6,889 bases of DNA, taken from the NCBI GenBank assembly GCA_039185015.1, contig JBCDAU010000077.1, positions 1 through 6,889 of the forward strand. The letters run 5' to 3'. The notes beneath the pieces were generated by a model that was not told the DNA's origin, did no database searches, and saw only the letters and a program-made list of their open reading frames with translations. Source of the DNA: JBCBSZ01 sp039185015. Its GTDB lineage: Bacteria > Actinomycetota > Acidimicrobiia > Acidimicrobiales > Poriferisodalaceae. A program made the position numbers and the translations under genes. Shown here piece by piece: positions 1 to 6,207 of this stretch. Within the stretch, counting starts at the first letter, position 1. Every line of letters starts with the position of its first letter.

Positions 1-1639
1 CGGCCACGAGCGCGCCGAGCTGGCCCGCGAGGTCTCGATCGCGCTGGCCGAGGACGGGCTCGCACCGGATACGTCCTTCCGACCGCCACGGCCGCCGCGC
101 CACCCGGCGGCCGATCGGAGCCGGATCGACGCGGAGGCCGCGACCGCGGCCGCCCGCACGCTCGCCGCCGTCGAGCAGCTCGTCGATCACGTCACCGACG
201 AGCCGGCTGCGTTGCGTCGTGACCGGACCCTCGGCATCCGAGAGCTCAAGCGCCTGGCCAAGCTGCTCGGCTTCGAGGTCCACGACGCCGCTCGGCTCAT
301 CGAGGTGGCCGTCGCCGCGGAGCTGCTCGTGCCCGAGGACGCCGTCGTCCTCGCCGGGCCAGGAGCCGGTGCGTGGCTCGACGCCGAGCGGCACCGCCGC
401 TGGACGACCCTCGTGCAGGCCTGGCTCGAGTCCGACCGGCTGTTCTCGCTGTCGGCAGCACCGGCCGATGACGGCCGACCCCGGCCGGCGCTCGCGCCGT
501 CGGTCGAACCGATCGACGTCCGATCCGCCCGGTCCGACCTCCTGCGCGTCCTCGACGACCTCGACGACGGCGAGGCCATCGATCGGGACTCGATCTGGAC
601 GCTCGCCTCGTGGTTCGCCCCGAACCGGTGGGGCGGTCGGTCCCTCCCGGTCGACCGCACGGTCGAGTGGCTGCTCGCCGAGGCCGAGCTGCTCGGCCTG
701 CTCGCCGCCGACGCCCCGTCGTCAGCGCTCGCCCCGGCCGCCCGGTACGACGACCTCGAGCTCGACGTGGTCGCCGCCCGGCTCCTCCCGGCCGACGAGT
801 CGCGCATCGTGGTCCAGTCCGATCTCACCGCCGTCGCCTTCGGTGCACTCGAGCCCCGGGTGGCAGCGACGCTGTCCGAGATGGCCGACCGGGAGCGGGT
901 CGACGGAGCGACGACGTTCCGCTTCTCGGAGGCGTCGGTCCGCCGGGCGTTCGATCGAGGGTGGCGGGCCGACGAGCTCCTCGAGTTCCTCGGCGCCCGA
1001 GCCGTCTCGGGTGTGCCCCAGTCGCTCGAGTACCTCGTCGGCGACGTCGCCCGGCGACATGGTCACCTCCGCGTGCGCGACGTCGGCTGCGTCGTCATCG
1101 CCGCCGACGAGGTGCTCGCCAGCGAGGTCATCCACCACCGCCGGGTGCGGGCGTTGCGCCTCGAGGTGGTCGCGCCCGGCGTGCTCACGAGCCCGCTGGG
1201 TTCCGCTGATGTGCTCGACGGGCTCCGGGCTGCGGGGTACCTGCCGACCGGTGACGCCGACCTGGTGCGGCTCGAACGCCAGGCCGAGTCCGAGGAGGCG
1301 ATCCGTCGACCGGCCCGCCTCGCGCTGCCGCGCCTCGAACCCGGCATCGGTCACGACGAGGCCGACGAGTTGGTCGGCCTCCTGCGCGACATCGACGCCG
1401 ACGACGGCACGGCTGCCGCCCACTCGCCGCCGGCGATGGCCGAACGGGCCGAGGACCTACGCGGCCGCCGGGCGACGGTGCGGTGGTTCGACGGCCAGGA
1501 GCTCGCCGAGGTCACCGGCGTGGTCGCGCTCGTCGTGCCCGACGGATTGGTGCTCGTCGCGAGCAGCGAGGGCGGCGAGGACGACCACGTCGTCCACCTC
1601 GGCTTCGACGACGTGCTCGAGATCGAGGAGGCGCCGTGA
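1..1639 (+). CDS. Helicase-associated protein with XPB/Ssl2 N-terminal-type domain (Rv0862c-like), 5' partial
   Basis: The frame that begins at base 2 is open from the left edge to the TGA at 1637-1639, giving 545 visible residues. The TTG at 212 is an internal leucine and not the start. Visible residues about 269-385 (bases 806-1155) match the helicase-associated module known as Helicase_C_3 or XPB/Ssl2 N-terminal domain (PF13625, from memory): VVQSDLTAVAFGALEP, then FRFSEASVRRAFDRGW, then a PQSLEYLVGDVARRHG stretch. The part before it resembles winged-helix-rich regions of the same family (LGIRELKRLAKLLGFEV). The last 55 residues form a small beta-rich tail (VRWFDG, VVALVVPDGLVLVAS) that could be WYL- or SH3-like. 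Mycobacterial relatives are about 750 residues, so roughly 200 are missing upstream. No Walker motifs are visible. The role is probably DNA binding or repair support for XPB; that is inference. The 3' end overlaps ispF by four bases. Confidence 0.85.
   Translation, partial: GHERAELAREVSIALAEDGLAPDTSFRPPRPPRHPAADRSRIDAEAATAAARTLAAVEQLVDHVTDEPAALRRDRTLGIRELKRLAKLLGFEVHDAARLIEVAVAAELLVPEDAVVLAGPGAGAWLDAERHRRWTTLVQAWLESDRLFSLSAAPADDGRPRPALAPSVEPIDVRSARSDLLRVLDDLDDGEAIDRDSIWTLASWFAPNRWGGRSLPVDRTVEWLLAEAELLGLLAADAPSSALAPAARYDDLELDVVAARLLPADESRIVVQSDLTAVAFGALEPRVAATLSEMADRERVDGATTFRFSEASVRRAFDRGWRADELLEFLGARAVSGVPQSLEYLVGDVARRHGHLRVRDVGCVVIAADEVLASEVIHHRRVRALRLEVVAPGVLTSPLGSADVLDGLRAAGYLPTGDADLVRLERQAESEEAIRRPARLALPRLEPGIGHDEADELVGLLRDIDADDGTAAAHSPPAMAERAEDLRGRRATVRWFDGQELAEVTGVVALVVPDGLVLVASSEGGEDDHVVHLGFDDVLEIEEAP
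1625..1639 (+). promoter_or_regulatory. Ribosome binding site and GTGA stop/start overlap into ispF
   Basis: GAGGAGG (1625-1631) precedes the GTG start at 1636 by four bases. The stop TGA of the upstream gene (1637-1639) sits within the same GTGA. This supports the ispF start and suggests translational coupling. Confidence 0.75.
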
Positions 1640-2109
1640 GGATCGGCCACGGCTTCGACAGCCACCGGTTCTCGGAGGATCCCGACCGGCCCTGCGTGCT
1701 CGGTGGGGTCCTGTTCGAGGGCGAGATCGGGTTGCACGGCCACAGCGACGCCGATGCGGTCGCGCACGCGGTGATCGACGCGATCCTCGCTGCCGCCGGG
1801 CTCGGCGACATCGGCCAGCACTTCCCCGACACGGACCCCGCGTGGAAGGGAGCGGACAGCATGCGCCTGCTCGCCACCGCCGTGGCCGAGGTGATCGAGA
1901 CGGGCTGGGTGGTCGTCAACGTCGACTGCACGGTCGTCGCCGAGCGGCCGAAGTTGGCGCCGCGTCGCGCCGAGATGCAGGCCAGGCTCACCGAGCTCGT
2001 CGGCGCACCGGTGACGGTGAAGGGCAAGACGGCCGAAGGGCTCGGCGACCTGGGTCGCGGGCTCGGCGTCGAGTGCCACGCCGTCGCCCTCCTGCGAGCG
2101 GTCGACTGA
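1636..2109 (+). CDS. ispF: 2-C-methyl-D-erythritol 2,4-cyclodiphosphate synthase
   Basis: This is the fifth enzyme of the MEP isoprenoid pathway. It converts CDP-methylerythritol 2-phosphate to the cyclic diphosphate MEcPP with release of CMP, in the cytosol as a homotrimer. The product is 157 residues, the usual family length. Metal ligands fit the family: D8 and H10 in GHGFDSHRF, and H44 following the GHSDAD motif (34-40). LGDIGQHFPDTDPAWKGADS (56-75) and the KGKTAEGLG loop (129-137) are standard IspF signatures, and the C-terminus keeps the GRGLGVECHAVALL pattern. The GTG start is fixed by the conserved N-terminus, which leaves no room for another start. GAGGAGG at 1625-1631 lies four bases upstream, inside the preceding gene, and GTGA overlaps that gene's stop, so the two are probably translationally coupled. 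All expected catalytic residues are present. Confidence 0.96.
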   Translation: MRIGHGFDSHRFSEDPDRPCVLGGVLFEGEIGLHGHSDADAVAHAVIDAILAAAGLGDIGQHFPDTDPAWKGADSMRLLATAVAEVIETGWVVVNVDCTVVAERPKLAPRRAEMQARLTELVGAPVTVKGKTAEGLGDLGRGLGVECHAVALLRAVD

Positions 2110-2118
2110 GCGGCGGCC

Positions 2119-2529
2119 TCAGCCCAGCCCCACGATCTCGTCGACGTCGTCGAGCCCGTCGAGAGGTCGGCACGGCGTCCGCTCCAGCGACGCTTCGGCG
2201 AGCCGACGGGGAACGAGCGCCGGCGGACGAGCGACCCGCAGCGTCGACCGGTCCACGGTGCGGACGACGATGTGCTCGGCGTCGACCTGCTTCACCGCAT
2301 CGGTCATCGGTGCCAGCGTCACCGCTGCGGTGCCGGTCGGCGAGGCGGCGACCGTCCCCTCGTCCGGTGGTGTCCCGTCGACGCTGAGCCAGACGTCGTC
2401 GGCGTCGGGTGCTCCGTCCAGGGCCGGGGTGAGGAGCGCGGGATCGCAGCTGCCATCCGGCGCGCAGGCGACGACCACGATCGGCCGTCCGGCGACGATC
2501 ACCATCTCGGTACTGTCGTCGCGGTGCAC
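2119..2529 (-). CDS. Hypothetical protein, 136 residues, between ispF and ispD
   Basis: I do not recognise this protein. It is accepted as real because its composition is normal for this genome (Asp, Val and Ala rich, few Arg), its codons end in G or C, and it fills a 437-bp gap in which the plus-strand frames read as Arg/Ser/Pro-rich noise. It starts at GTG 2529; the reverse complement carries GGAGG (2546-2542) twelve bases before it. An alternative is ATG at 2505, which begins MVIVAGRPIVVV but has a weaker upstream signal. There is no signal peptide, membrane segment or clear coiled coil. The N-terminal third has a short hydrophobic strand followed by a Cys pair (ACAPDGSCDP, C22 and C28); a third Cys is at 119. 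The C-terminus is acidic (LDGLDDVDEIVGLG). It is convergent with ispF (9 bp between stops) and divergent from ispD. Function unknown. Confidence 0.68.
   Translation of the reverse strand: MHRDDSTEMVIVAGRPIVVVACAPDGSCDPALLTPALDGAPDADDVWLSVDGTPPDEGTVAASPTGTAAVTLAPMTDAVKQVDAEHIVVRTVDRSTLRVARPPALVPRRLAEASLERTPCRPLDGLDDVDEIVGLG
2511..2516 (+). promoter_or_regulatory. Possible -10 element for ispD
   Basis: TACTGT fits the loose actinobacterial TAnnnT pattern in DNA where TA steps are rare. It lies about 30 bases before the ispD start, inside the minus-strand gene. ispD must have its own promoter because the preceding gene points the other way. No convincing -35 box is seen 16-18 bases upstream, so this is a weak call. 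Confidence 0.2.
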
Positions 2530-2546
2530 GAGCGATCCGGACCTCC

Positions 2547-3263
2547 GTGAGCGTCGCCGCAGCGGTGTTGGCCGGCGGGTCGGGGCGCCGGATGGGCGCC
2601 AACGACAACAAGGTCTACCTCCCGATCGGCGGCCGACCCGTCATCGACCGGTCGCTCGAGGTGCTCGACCGCTGCGAGGCCGTCGAGATCATCGTCGTCG
2701 TCGTCCGACCCGAGGACCGCGGCGCAGCCGATGCGGCCGTCGAACGCTCGGTGGCCGCGACGCCGGTCCGCATCGTGCCAGGTGGCGAATCCCGGACGGG
2801 GAGCGAGCTCGCCGCCCTCGATGTCGTCGCCGAGATGGGTGCCGATCGACCGGCGCTGACGCTCATCCACGATGCCGCGCGACCGTTCCTCACCCACGAT
2901 CTCCTCGATCGCCTCCTCGCGGCGGCGGATGCGGTCGGGGGGGCGATCCCCGGCGTGCCCGTCACCGACCCGCTCGTGGACGTGGCCGACGGGCGGCCGA
3001 TCGGCCGGTCGGTGTCGGACCTCGTGCGCGTCCAGACCCCGCAGGTCTTCCGCACCGCGCTGCTCCTCGACGCCTACGCATCGCTGGACCCGGGTGCCGC
3101 ATCGGTCGACACCGCCGAGGTGATCGAGCAGCACGGCGGCGCGGCCGTCAGCGTGGTCGAATCCGACGAGCGGAACCTGAAGGTGACCCACCCGGTCGAC
3201 CTCGATCGCGCGGAGCAGCTCGCCGGCTCCTGGGCCGCCGGCGCCTGGACGGCCGGCCGGTGA
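2547..3263 (+). CDS. ispD: 2-C-methyl-D-erythritol 4-phosphate cytidylyltransferase (divergent)
   Basis: Third step of the MEP pathway: transfers CMP from CTP to methylerythritol 4-phosphate, giving CDP-methylerythritol. 238 residues, one nucleotidyltransferase (Rossmann-like) domain. Seen: the glycine-rich loop AGGSGRRMG (9-17) with R15 and K22 spaced as E. coli R20 and K27, GGESRTGS (79-86), HDAARP (108-113), QTPQVF (163-168) and NLKVTHPVDL (210-219) with the second catalytic lysine K212. Unusual: the family DTxK motif is DPLV (141-144), TDDA is VDTA (187-190), and the Arg expected eight residues before TPQ is displaced (R154 is at minus 10). Ribitol-phosphate or another sugar-type cytidylyltransferase is therefore a minor alternative, but nearby ispF favours IspD. 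The GTG start is chosen because the first beta strand needs it; no Shine-Dalgarno is seen, so translation may use a short or leaderless 5' end. Overlaps the XPB gene by GTGA. Confidence 0.88.
   Translation: MSVAAAVLAGGSGRRMGANDNKVYLPIGGRPVIDRSLEVLDRCEAVEIIVVVVRPEDRGAADAAVERSVAATPVRIVPGGESRTGSELAALDVVAEMGADRPALTLIHDAARPFLTHDLLDRLLAAADAVGGAIPGVPVTDPLVDVADGRPIGRSVSDLVRVQTPQVFRTALLLDAYASLDPGAASVDTAEVIEQHGGAAVSVVESDERNLKVTHPVDLDRAEQLAGSWAAGAWTAGR
3260..3263 (+). promoter_or_regulatory. GTGA stop/start overlap between ispD and the XPB helicase
   Basis: The XPB start GTG (3260-3262) and the ispD stop TGA (3261-3263) share GTGA. No clear Shine-Dalgarno precedes it (the upstream bases are GGCCGGCCG), so translation of the helicase probably depends on ribosomes finishing ispD. 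Confidence 0.65.
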
Positions 3264-4903
3264 GTGGACCGCTGGTCGTCCAGAGCGACCGCACCGTGCT
3301 CCTCGACGTCTCGCATCCCGATGCCGAGGCGTGTCGCCGGGAGCTCGCCACCTTCGCCGAGCTCCTCTCGTCGCCCGAGCACGTGCACACCTTCCGGATC
3401 GGTGAGCTCGGCGTCTGGAACGCACGCGCCGCCGGCCACGACGGCGCCGAGCTGACCGCCGTGCTCGAACGGTGGAGCACGACACCGGTGCCTCGCCCGG
3501 TCATCGACTGGATCGAGGATCAGGCCGAGCGGTTCGGCGCGGTCGAGCTCGTCGATGATCCGCGCCACGGCCTCGTCGTCCGAACGACCAGCGGGGACCT
3601 GCTCGACGAGCTCTGCGCGATCGACGAGCTCGCCGACCTGCTCGGTCCACGGGTCGACGAGGTCACCGTCGCCGCCGACCGCACGGTTCGTGGGCCCCTC
3701 AAGCAGCGGCTCGTCGCCGTCGGTTGGCCGGCGGACGACCGCTCCTCGCCGGTCGAGGGCGCGCCCATCCAGGTGTCGCTCCGGCCGGAGCTGGAGCTGC
3801 GGGACTACCAGCGTGCCGCCGTCGAGGGGTGGCTGCCCTCGGGGTCGGGTGTCGTGGTCCTGCCGTGCGGGGCCGGCAAGACGGTCGTCGCCATCGCCGC
3901 GCTGGCCGAGCTGGGCAAACGGACGTTGATCCTCACGACCGGCACCCTGGCGGTCGAGCAGTGGCGGCGAGAGCTGCTGCGCTTCACGACCCTGAGCGAG
4001 GACGACATCGGCGAGTACAGCGGTCGCTCCAAGCGCGTCGCACCGGTCACGCTCGCGACCTACCAGGTGCTGGCCACGCGGCGTTCCGGTTCGTTCGTCC
4101 ACCTACCGGTGCTGCGCGACGAGGCCTGGGGACTCGTGGTCTACGACGAGGTGCACTTGCTGCCGGCCGGGGTCGTCCGCATGACGGCCGACGTCGCGAC
4201 CCATCGGCGGCTCGGGCTCACGGCGACCCTGGTGCGAGAGGACGGCCGCGAAGGCGACGTCTTCTCGCTCATCGGGCCCAAGCGCTTCGATTCGCCGTGG
4301 CGGGACCTCGAGCTGCAGGGGTGGATCGCTCCGGCGACGTGCACCGAGGTGCGGGTGCCGCTGACCGAGGGGGAGCGTCGCGCCCACGCCACGGCGTCGA
4401 CCTCCGAACGTCTCGCCATCGCTGCCGGGGCCGCCGGCAAGGTCGATGTCGTGCGGAGTCTGGTCGCTCGGCACGCCGGTGAGCAGATCCTCGTGATCGG
4501 GACCTACGTCGAGCCGCTCCGTGCGCTGGCCGAAGAGCTCGGCGCGCCGCTCGCCAGCGGGGAGACCTCGACGAGCGAACGGCAACGACTGATCGACGAG
4601 TTGCGCGACGGTTCGCGGGAGCTCCTCGTGGTGTCGCGCATCGGTTCGACGTCGGTCGATCTCCCCGAGGCGTCGGTGCTGATCCAGGTGTCGGGCACCT
4701 TCGGCAGCCGCCAGGAGGAGGCGCAGCGGCTCGGTCGGATCCTGCGGCCGAAGTCGACCGGTCGAACGGCGTCGTTCTACGCCCTGGTCGCCCGCGACAC
4801 CGTCGAACAGGAGCACGCTCCTCGTCGTCAGCGCTTCCTGACCGAGCAGGGCTACGCGTACGGCCTGGTCGACGCTGCGGAGGTGACCGGTCCCGCGGGG
4901 TGA
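3260..4903 (+). CDS. DNA repair helicase, XPB/ERCC3 family
   Basis: A superfamily 2 ATP-dependent 3'-5' DNA helicase of 547 residues, the size of mycobacterial Rv0861c, to which it is similar along its length (from memory). The N-terminal XPB/Ssl2 module opens with PLVVQSDRTVLLDV and runs to about residue 150. Motor domain 1: LRDYQRAA (Q-motif-like region), Walker A LPCGAGKT with K207, DEVH box 296-299, TAT motif 321-323 followed directly by the XPB-specific R326-E327-D328. Motor domain 2: VIGTYV, the VVSRIGSTSVDLPEA stretch, and motif VI QRLGRILRP with R493 and R496. All catalytic residues are intact. GTG 3260 is chosen because the protein then begins exactly where family members do; an in-frame extension back to 2258 is antisense noise. 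GTGA overlap with the ispD stop suggests coupled translation. No nuclease partner such as Bax1 is in the window. Confidence 0.95.
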   Translation: MSGPLVVQSDRTVLLDVSHPDAEACRRELATFAELLSSPEHVHTFRIGELGVWNARAAGHDGAELTAVLERWSTTPVPRPVIDWIEDQAERFGAVELVDDPRHGLVVRTTSGDLLDELCAIDELADLLGPRVDEVTVAADRTVRGPLKQRLVAVGWPADDRSSPVEGAPIQVSLRPELELRDYQRAAVEGWLPSGSGVVVLPCGAGKTVVAIAALAELGKRTLILTTGTLAVEQWRRELLRFTTLSEDDIGEYSGRSKRVAPVTLATYQVLATRRSGSFVHLPVLRDEAWGLVVYDEVHLLPAGVVRMTADVATHRRLGLTATLVREDGREGDVFSLIGPKRFDSPWRDLELQGWIAPATCTEVRVPLTEGERRAHATASTSERLAIAAGAAGKVDVVRSLVARHAGEQILVIGTYVEPLRALAEELGAPLASGETSTSERQRLIDELRDGSRELLVVSRIGSTSVDLPEASVLIQVSGTFGSRQEEAQRLGRILRPKSTGRTASFYALVARDTVEQEHAPRRQRFLTEQGYAYGLVDAAEVTGPAG

Positions 4904-5052
4904 CCGATCTCTCAACGTGCGGAGACAGGGCGCGATGTGGTCACATGGAGTGGTCGCGGCACGTCGGTTCGCGCCGTCGCCGTTCGGTGACCGCGCGCGC
5001 CGCGGGCGATCCGCGACACTGTGGACGAGCGGGTCGGACTGCGAGCAGGAAT
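4904..5052. other. Intergenic gap upstream of the BON/OmpA-like gene, no clear promoter or terminator
   Basis: There is no TA step in this stretch, so no TAnnnT -10 element on the plus strand. A short GC palindrome (CCGCG-CGCGC-CGCGG, near 4991-5005) has no T tract and is not a convincing terminator. An interrupted palindrome, ATGTG-GT-CACAT, is at 4935-4946. The plus frame reading into the next gene is open through the gap but encodes 13 Arg in 56 residues and is judged non-coding. The genes on either side may still be co-transcribed. Confidence 0.5.
4935..4946. repeat. 12-bp inverted repeat ATGTG-GT-CACAT
   Basis: Two five-base arms that are exact reverse complements around a two-base centre, 32 bases after the helicase stop and 122 bases before the next start. 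It is one of the few AT-containing spots in the gap. It may be an operator half-site or chance. The centre is too short for the CRP consensus. Confidence 0.25.
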
Positions 5053-5070
5053 GGGGAGGATCGTCAGTTG
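5053..5070 (+). promoter_or_regulatory. Strong ribosome binding site fixing a TTG start
   Basis: GGGGAGGA (5053-5060) is followed after seven bases by TTG (5068-5070). This decides the start of the BON/OmpA-like gene over upstream in-frame candidates at GTG 4900 and ATG 4945, which have no such signal. Confidence 0.75.
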
Positions 5071-6156
5071 ACCGGACGGGACCCGTGGCCTGCTCGCCGT
5101 GTGCTCCTCCTCATCGCCCTTCCGGCGTTCTGCCTGGTGGTGGCGGGAGCGGTCCTCGTGAGCGTGCCCTCGATGGAGGACGGGCTCGAGCGTCGTGCTG
5201 CCGATGATCTGGCCGCGGCGGGTTTCGACGTCTCCACCCTGTCGGTCAGCTTCGACGGGCGCGACGCCACCGTCCGGGGCACGGTCGACTCCCAGTCCGC
5301 TCGGGTGACCATCGACGACGTCATCAAGCACGGCGGCGTTCGCTCGGTCACCGTGCTGGTGCGCAACACCGAGATCGACGGTCCTCCGGAGCGGACGGTG
5401 ACCGCCGTCGACGACACCGTCCTCGAGCAGATGATGGCGAGCGAGCAGGCCCTCAGCCTCGTGCTCGACGAGGGGACGTATGTGCTCCGAGGGAGGATCC
5501 GCACCGAGTCGAACCGCTCGACCCTCGTGCAGCGCCTCGCCGCCGCCGTCGCGCCCGCCCCGGTGCGCTTCGAGCTCCAGGTCGATCCGACCGTGGAGGT
5601 CACGGGCGACTTCGGGCTGCTCGTCGACGTGGTCGCCGCGACCGCCGAGGACGCCACCCGCCTCGCCGTGCTCATCGACGGCGACACCCTCCTCGTCGAG
5701 CTCGGCACCGGAGTCGACCCGGCGGCCATCGAGGAGCGACTCGAGGAGCTGGCCGCCGCCGTGGGCGTCGAGGCGCTGATCGACGTCCAGTTCGAGGTGC
5801 CGGTGCTGTCGACCCAGGACCGGCTCGATCCGATCGTCACCCAGCTGGTCGGCGAGGACGTGTTCGTGCCCGGCACCGCCGACCTGGCGCCCGGCGCCAG
5901 CGACCTGCTCGTGCAGGTCGCCGAGGTGCTGAGCGAGACCGATGACGACGTCGAGATCCGGATCCACGTCGATGGACCGGCCAGTGAGGACGCCACCGCC
6001 CTCACCGAGGCCCAGGCCGAGGTCGTCGTGTCCCAGCTGGGCGTGCGGGGGGTGTCGCCCACCCGGGTCGACGCAGTCGGCGTCGGCGCCGCCGAGCCGG
6101 TCGGCGACGCAGGAGATCCGGCCAACACCCGGATCGAGATCGAGGTGCAGCCGTGA
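5068..6156 (+). CDS. Membrane-anchored BON plus OmpA-like domain protein (ArfA/OmpATb-like architecture)
   Basis: 362 residues from TTG. Residues 1-11 are short and basic (ARR), then one hydrophobic helix at about 12-33 acts as signal anchor, so most of the protein is probably outside the membrane. Residues 37-98 look like a BON module (alpha helix, then SVSFDGRDATVRGTV and VRSVTVLV strands). Two weaker BON-like alpha/beta repeats follow: about 128-200 (YVLRGRIRTESNRSTLVQRL, VEVTGDFG) and 207-245. Residues 247-362 resemble an OmpA C-terminal domain: FVPGTADLAPGASDLL, IRIHVDG with D302, VDAVGVGAAEPVG, and NTRIEIEV. The NxxLSxxRA helix of OmpA is replaced by ATALTEAQA, so the Arg that with Asp binds diaminopimelate is missing. 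This order (anchor, BON, OmpA) is that of mycobacterial Rv0899/ArfA. The role is envelope-associated; peptidoglycan binding is doubtful. The next gene follows after 48 bp, probably in the same transcript. Confidence 0.8.
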   Translation: MTGRDPWPARRVLLLIALPAFCLVVAGAVLVSVPSMEDGLERRAADDLAAAGFDVSTLSVSFDGRDATVRGTVDSQSARVTIDDVIKHGGVRSVTVLVRNTEIDGPPERTVTAVDDTVLEQMMASEQALSLVLDEGTYVLRGRIRTESNRSTLVQRLAAAVAPAPVRFELQVDPTVEVTGDFGLLVDVVAATAEDATRLAVLIDGDTLLVELGTGVDPAAIEERLEELAAAVGVEALIDVQFEVPVLSTQDRLDPIVTQLVGEDVFVPGTADLAPGASDLLVQVAEVLSETDDDVEIRIHVDGPASEDATALTEAQAEVVVSQLGVRGVSPTRVDAVGVGAAEPVGDAGDPANTRIEIEVQP

Positions 6157-6157
6157 C

Positions 6158-6179
6158 CGGGCGGCGCGCCCGTCGGGCG
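6158..6179 (+). repeat. Two alternative hairpins sharing one arm, between the envelope genes
   Basis: CGGGCG (6158-6163) can pair with CGCCCG (6167-6172) over a three-base loop, or CGCCC (6167-6171) can pair with GGGCG (6175-6179) over GTC. The two are mutually exclusive. No T tract follows, so it is not a classical terminator. It may affect mRNA stability or be a by-product of GC-rich sequence. Confidence 0.35.
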
Positions 6180-6188
6180 AACGAAGCC

Positions 6189-6207
6189 AGGAGGAACGCA
6201 GTTCGTG
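6189..6207 (+). promoter_or_regulatory. Ribosome binding site for the coiled-coil protein gene
   Basis: AGGAGGAA (6189-6196) precedes GTG 6205 by eight bases, near-ideal spacing. It fixes the start of a gene that is open to the right edge. Confidence 0.8.

Noticed and set aside
212..1639. TTG at 212 as the start of the first gene
   Set aside because: The same frame is open without a stop back to base 2 and reads as family-like protein (LAREVSIALAEDGLAPDTS), so the gene is truncated by the window edge.
1351..2079. Minus-strand open frames of 242 and 171 codons opposite gene 1 and ispF
   Set aside because: They are antisense to well-supported coding sequence with IspF motifs, and carry no domain or ribosome binding site that I can see.
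2105..2125. Bidirectional terminator between ispF and the minus-strand gene
   Set aside because: Only nine bases separate the stops and no hairpin with a T tract is visible on either strand.
219..2387. 722-codon plus-strand open frame across gene 1 and ispF
   Set aside because: Ser/Arg/Pro-rich and without any domain. It is the +1 shadow of the helicase-associated gene and ispF, caused by high GC.
2258..3259. N-terminal extension of the XPB helicase, in frame from 2258
   Set aside because: The added part is shadow of the minus-strand gene and ispD, very Arg-rich, and the helicase family begins at PLVVQSD just after GTG 3260.
4935..4946. CRP/FNR-type operator
   Set aside because: The TGTG and CACA arms are only two bases apart; the CRP consensus needs about eight between these tetramers.
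4900..5067. GTGA-coupled start at 4900 (or ATG 4945) for the BON/OmpA-like gene
   Set aside because: The extra 56 residues hold 13 Arg and would put a long basic segment before the membrane anchor. There is no ribosome binding site there, while GGGGAGGA sits at ideal distance from TTG 5068. Not fully excluded.
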